From positions 1 to 6,431 of the forward strand of contig JAGCPM010000103.1 in the NCBI GenBank assembly GCA_017965685.1: a DNA stretch of 6,431 nucleotides. Direction: 5' to 3'. Position 1 is the first letter of the stretch, and the number at the start of each line of letters is the position of its first letter. Position numbers and translations under genes: made by a program. The stretch is from Kiritimatiellia bacterium. Lineage in GTDB: Bacteria; Verrucomicrobiota; Kiritimatiellia; RFP12; UBA1067. A model generated the notes under the pieces. It saw only the letters and a list, made by a program, of their open reading frames with translations. It made no database searches and was not told where the DNA came from. This document shows, piece after piece, positions 5,767 to 6,431 of this stretch.

Positions 5767-6431
5767 GTTCGCAGGATTCAACTACGTCAATTTCGCCGCG
5801 ATGATTTCTCTGATTGCAATCGGCACGGTGGCGATATGGTCGGCGGGACATGCGAGGGAAGCCATATTCCACGGGATGTGGATGGACCATGTGTCGGGCG
5901 CGATCGTGGGGCTTGCAGTGTATTTCATGATGGCTTTTCTCGACTACAGGAAGTACCTCCCTCTGTTCTCGCTGCCGGCTTACGTCGTTTCCGTCGCTAT
6001 GCTCGGCCTCGTGCTTGTCGTGGGCTCCGAGGTGTATGGCGGCAAGAGGTGGTTGTGGTTTTTCCAACCGAGCGAGGTCGCCAAGCTCTGCACGATCGTG
6101 TTCATGGCGTGGCTGTTCGGGATGGAAGACGATTACGGCTGGAAGAGACGCTTCTGGGGATTTGCGCTCGCATCTGCAATCGCGTTCTTGCCGGCGGCGT
6201 TGATACTCGTGGAGCCGGACCTCGGAACGACTCTCGCTCTGATGCCAGCTCTCGCTGCCATGATGCTCGCGGCGGGAGTCTGGCGCAAAGGGTTCGTCAC
6301 GGTGCTGGCCATCTGCGCCCTCGCGGCGGCATTGTTGCTGGGGGCCGTGCACGAGGCCGAAAAGCCGGGACAGACGGAGGAGCGCAGGGCGAAGATAGAA
6401 AGATTCATTCCCTTGAGACCGCACCAGGTAA
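5756..6431 (+). CDS. rodA: RodA, SEDS-family peptidoglycan polymerase, 3' truncated
   Basis: The frame opens at ATG 5756 and stays open for 225 codons to the window edge, so roughly the first 60 percent of a protein usually about 370-420 long is present. RodA polymerises lipid II into glycan strands and pairs with PBP2, encoded just upstream with an 11-nt overlap. Membrane segments are visible at about 14-30, 45-63, 71-91, 107-122, 134-152, 158-175 and 180-198. GGKRWLWFFQPSEVAKL (95-111) is the SEDS signature loop, with W99 in the invariant RW pair. VEPDLGTT (152-159) is the second signature. The final ERFIPLRPHQV matches the stretch just before the catalytic-Asp region, so that residue lies past the edge. 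The spacer between RW and FQPSE is about four residues shorter than in E. coli RodA. FtsW is the alternative SEDS member; gene context favours RodA. Confidence 0.93.
   Translation, partial: MGRRFAGFNYVNFAAMISLIAIGTVAIWSAGHAREAIFHGMWMDHVSGAIVGLAVYFMMAFLDYRKYLPLFSLPAYVVSVAMLGLVLVVGSEVYGGKRWLWFFQPSEVAKLCTIVFMAWLFGMEDDYGWKRRFWGFALASAIAFLPAALILVEPDLGTTLALMPALAAMMLAAGVWRKGFVTVLAICALAAALLLGAVHEAEKPGQTEERRAKIERFIPLRPHQV

Noticed and set aside
5077..5781. Antisense open frame of 234 codons over mrdA
   Set aside because: It is the mirror of the PBP2 catalytic domain; composition is skewed to Arg and His and no motif is seen.
5612..6424. Long antisense open frame of 270 codons over mrdA and rodA
   Set aside because: It lies opposite a clear rodA frame with SEDS motifs. 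Its translation is rich in Arg, His, Pro and Glu with no recognisable domain, as is common on the reverse strand of GC-rich genes.
1..6431. Search by eye for tRNA, rRNA, CRISPR, insertion sequence ends, riboswitch or att sites
   Set aside because: The genes leave only 44- and 45-nt gaps, and no repeated spacers, transposase motifs or long terminal repeats were noticed.

Overview
The window is a GC-rich, gene-dense piece of bacterial chromosome with every gene on the + strand. It holds two conserved modules: the 3' end of an nfnA gene followed by complete nfnB (electron-bifurcating NADH-dependent ferredoxin:NADP+ oxidoreductase), then the rod-shape elongasome cluster mreB-mreC-mreD-mrdA-rodA, with rodA cut by the right edge. 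The Nfn complex suggests an anaerobe, and the complete MreBCD/PBP2/RodA set suggests a rod-shaped, probably Gram-negative-type cell. The lineage cannot be fixed from sequence alone. High GC and the style of the MreB and MreC proteins make an uncultured member of the PVC group (Kiritimatiellota/Lentisphaerota-like) my low-confidence guess.

Layout. Positions 1-279 are the C-terminal part of NfnA, with a 2Fe-2S site. Positions 276-1697 are NfnB, starting in an ATGA overlap. The last codons of nfnB carry a perfect TTGACA-N18-TATAAT promoter (1680-1709) that should drive mreB (1742-2776). The 45-nt gap between mreB and mreC holds a perfect 9-bp inverted repeat (2791-2819) whose loop and 3' arm contain the mreC Shine-Dalgarno region. 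From mreC (2822-3577) onward all genes overlap: mreD (3552-4016) by 26 nt, mrdA (4009-5766, TTG start with a strong Shine-Dalgarno sequence) by 8 nt, and rodA (5756-6431, incomplete) by 11 nt.

How the genes work together. NfnA and NfnB form one flavin/iron-sulfur enzyme that balances NADH, NADPH and ferredoxin pools. MreB filaments under the membrane, with MreC and MreD across it, position RodA (glycan polymerase) and PBP2 (transpeptidase) to build the side wall. The strong promoter before mreB and the hairpin after it suggest that MreB, needed in far more copies than its partners, is set apart from the tightly coupled mreC-mreD-mrdA-rodA block.

No mobile element, RNA gene, CRISPR array or clearly new system is visible. 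The most interesting points are regulatory (promoter, hairpin, out-of-frame ATG before mreB) and local protein features: a possible Cys3His zinc site in PBP2, a shortened loop in RodA and two odd sites in MreB. No stretch over 300 bases lacks a gene.
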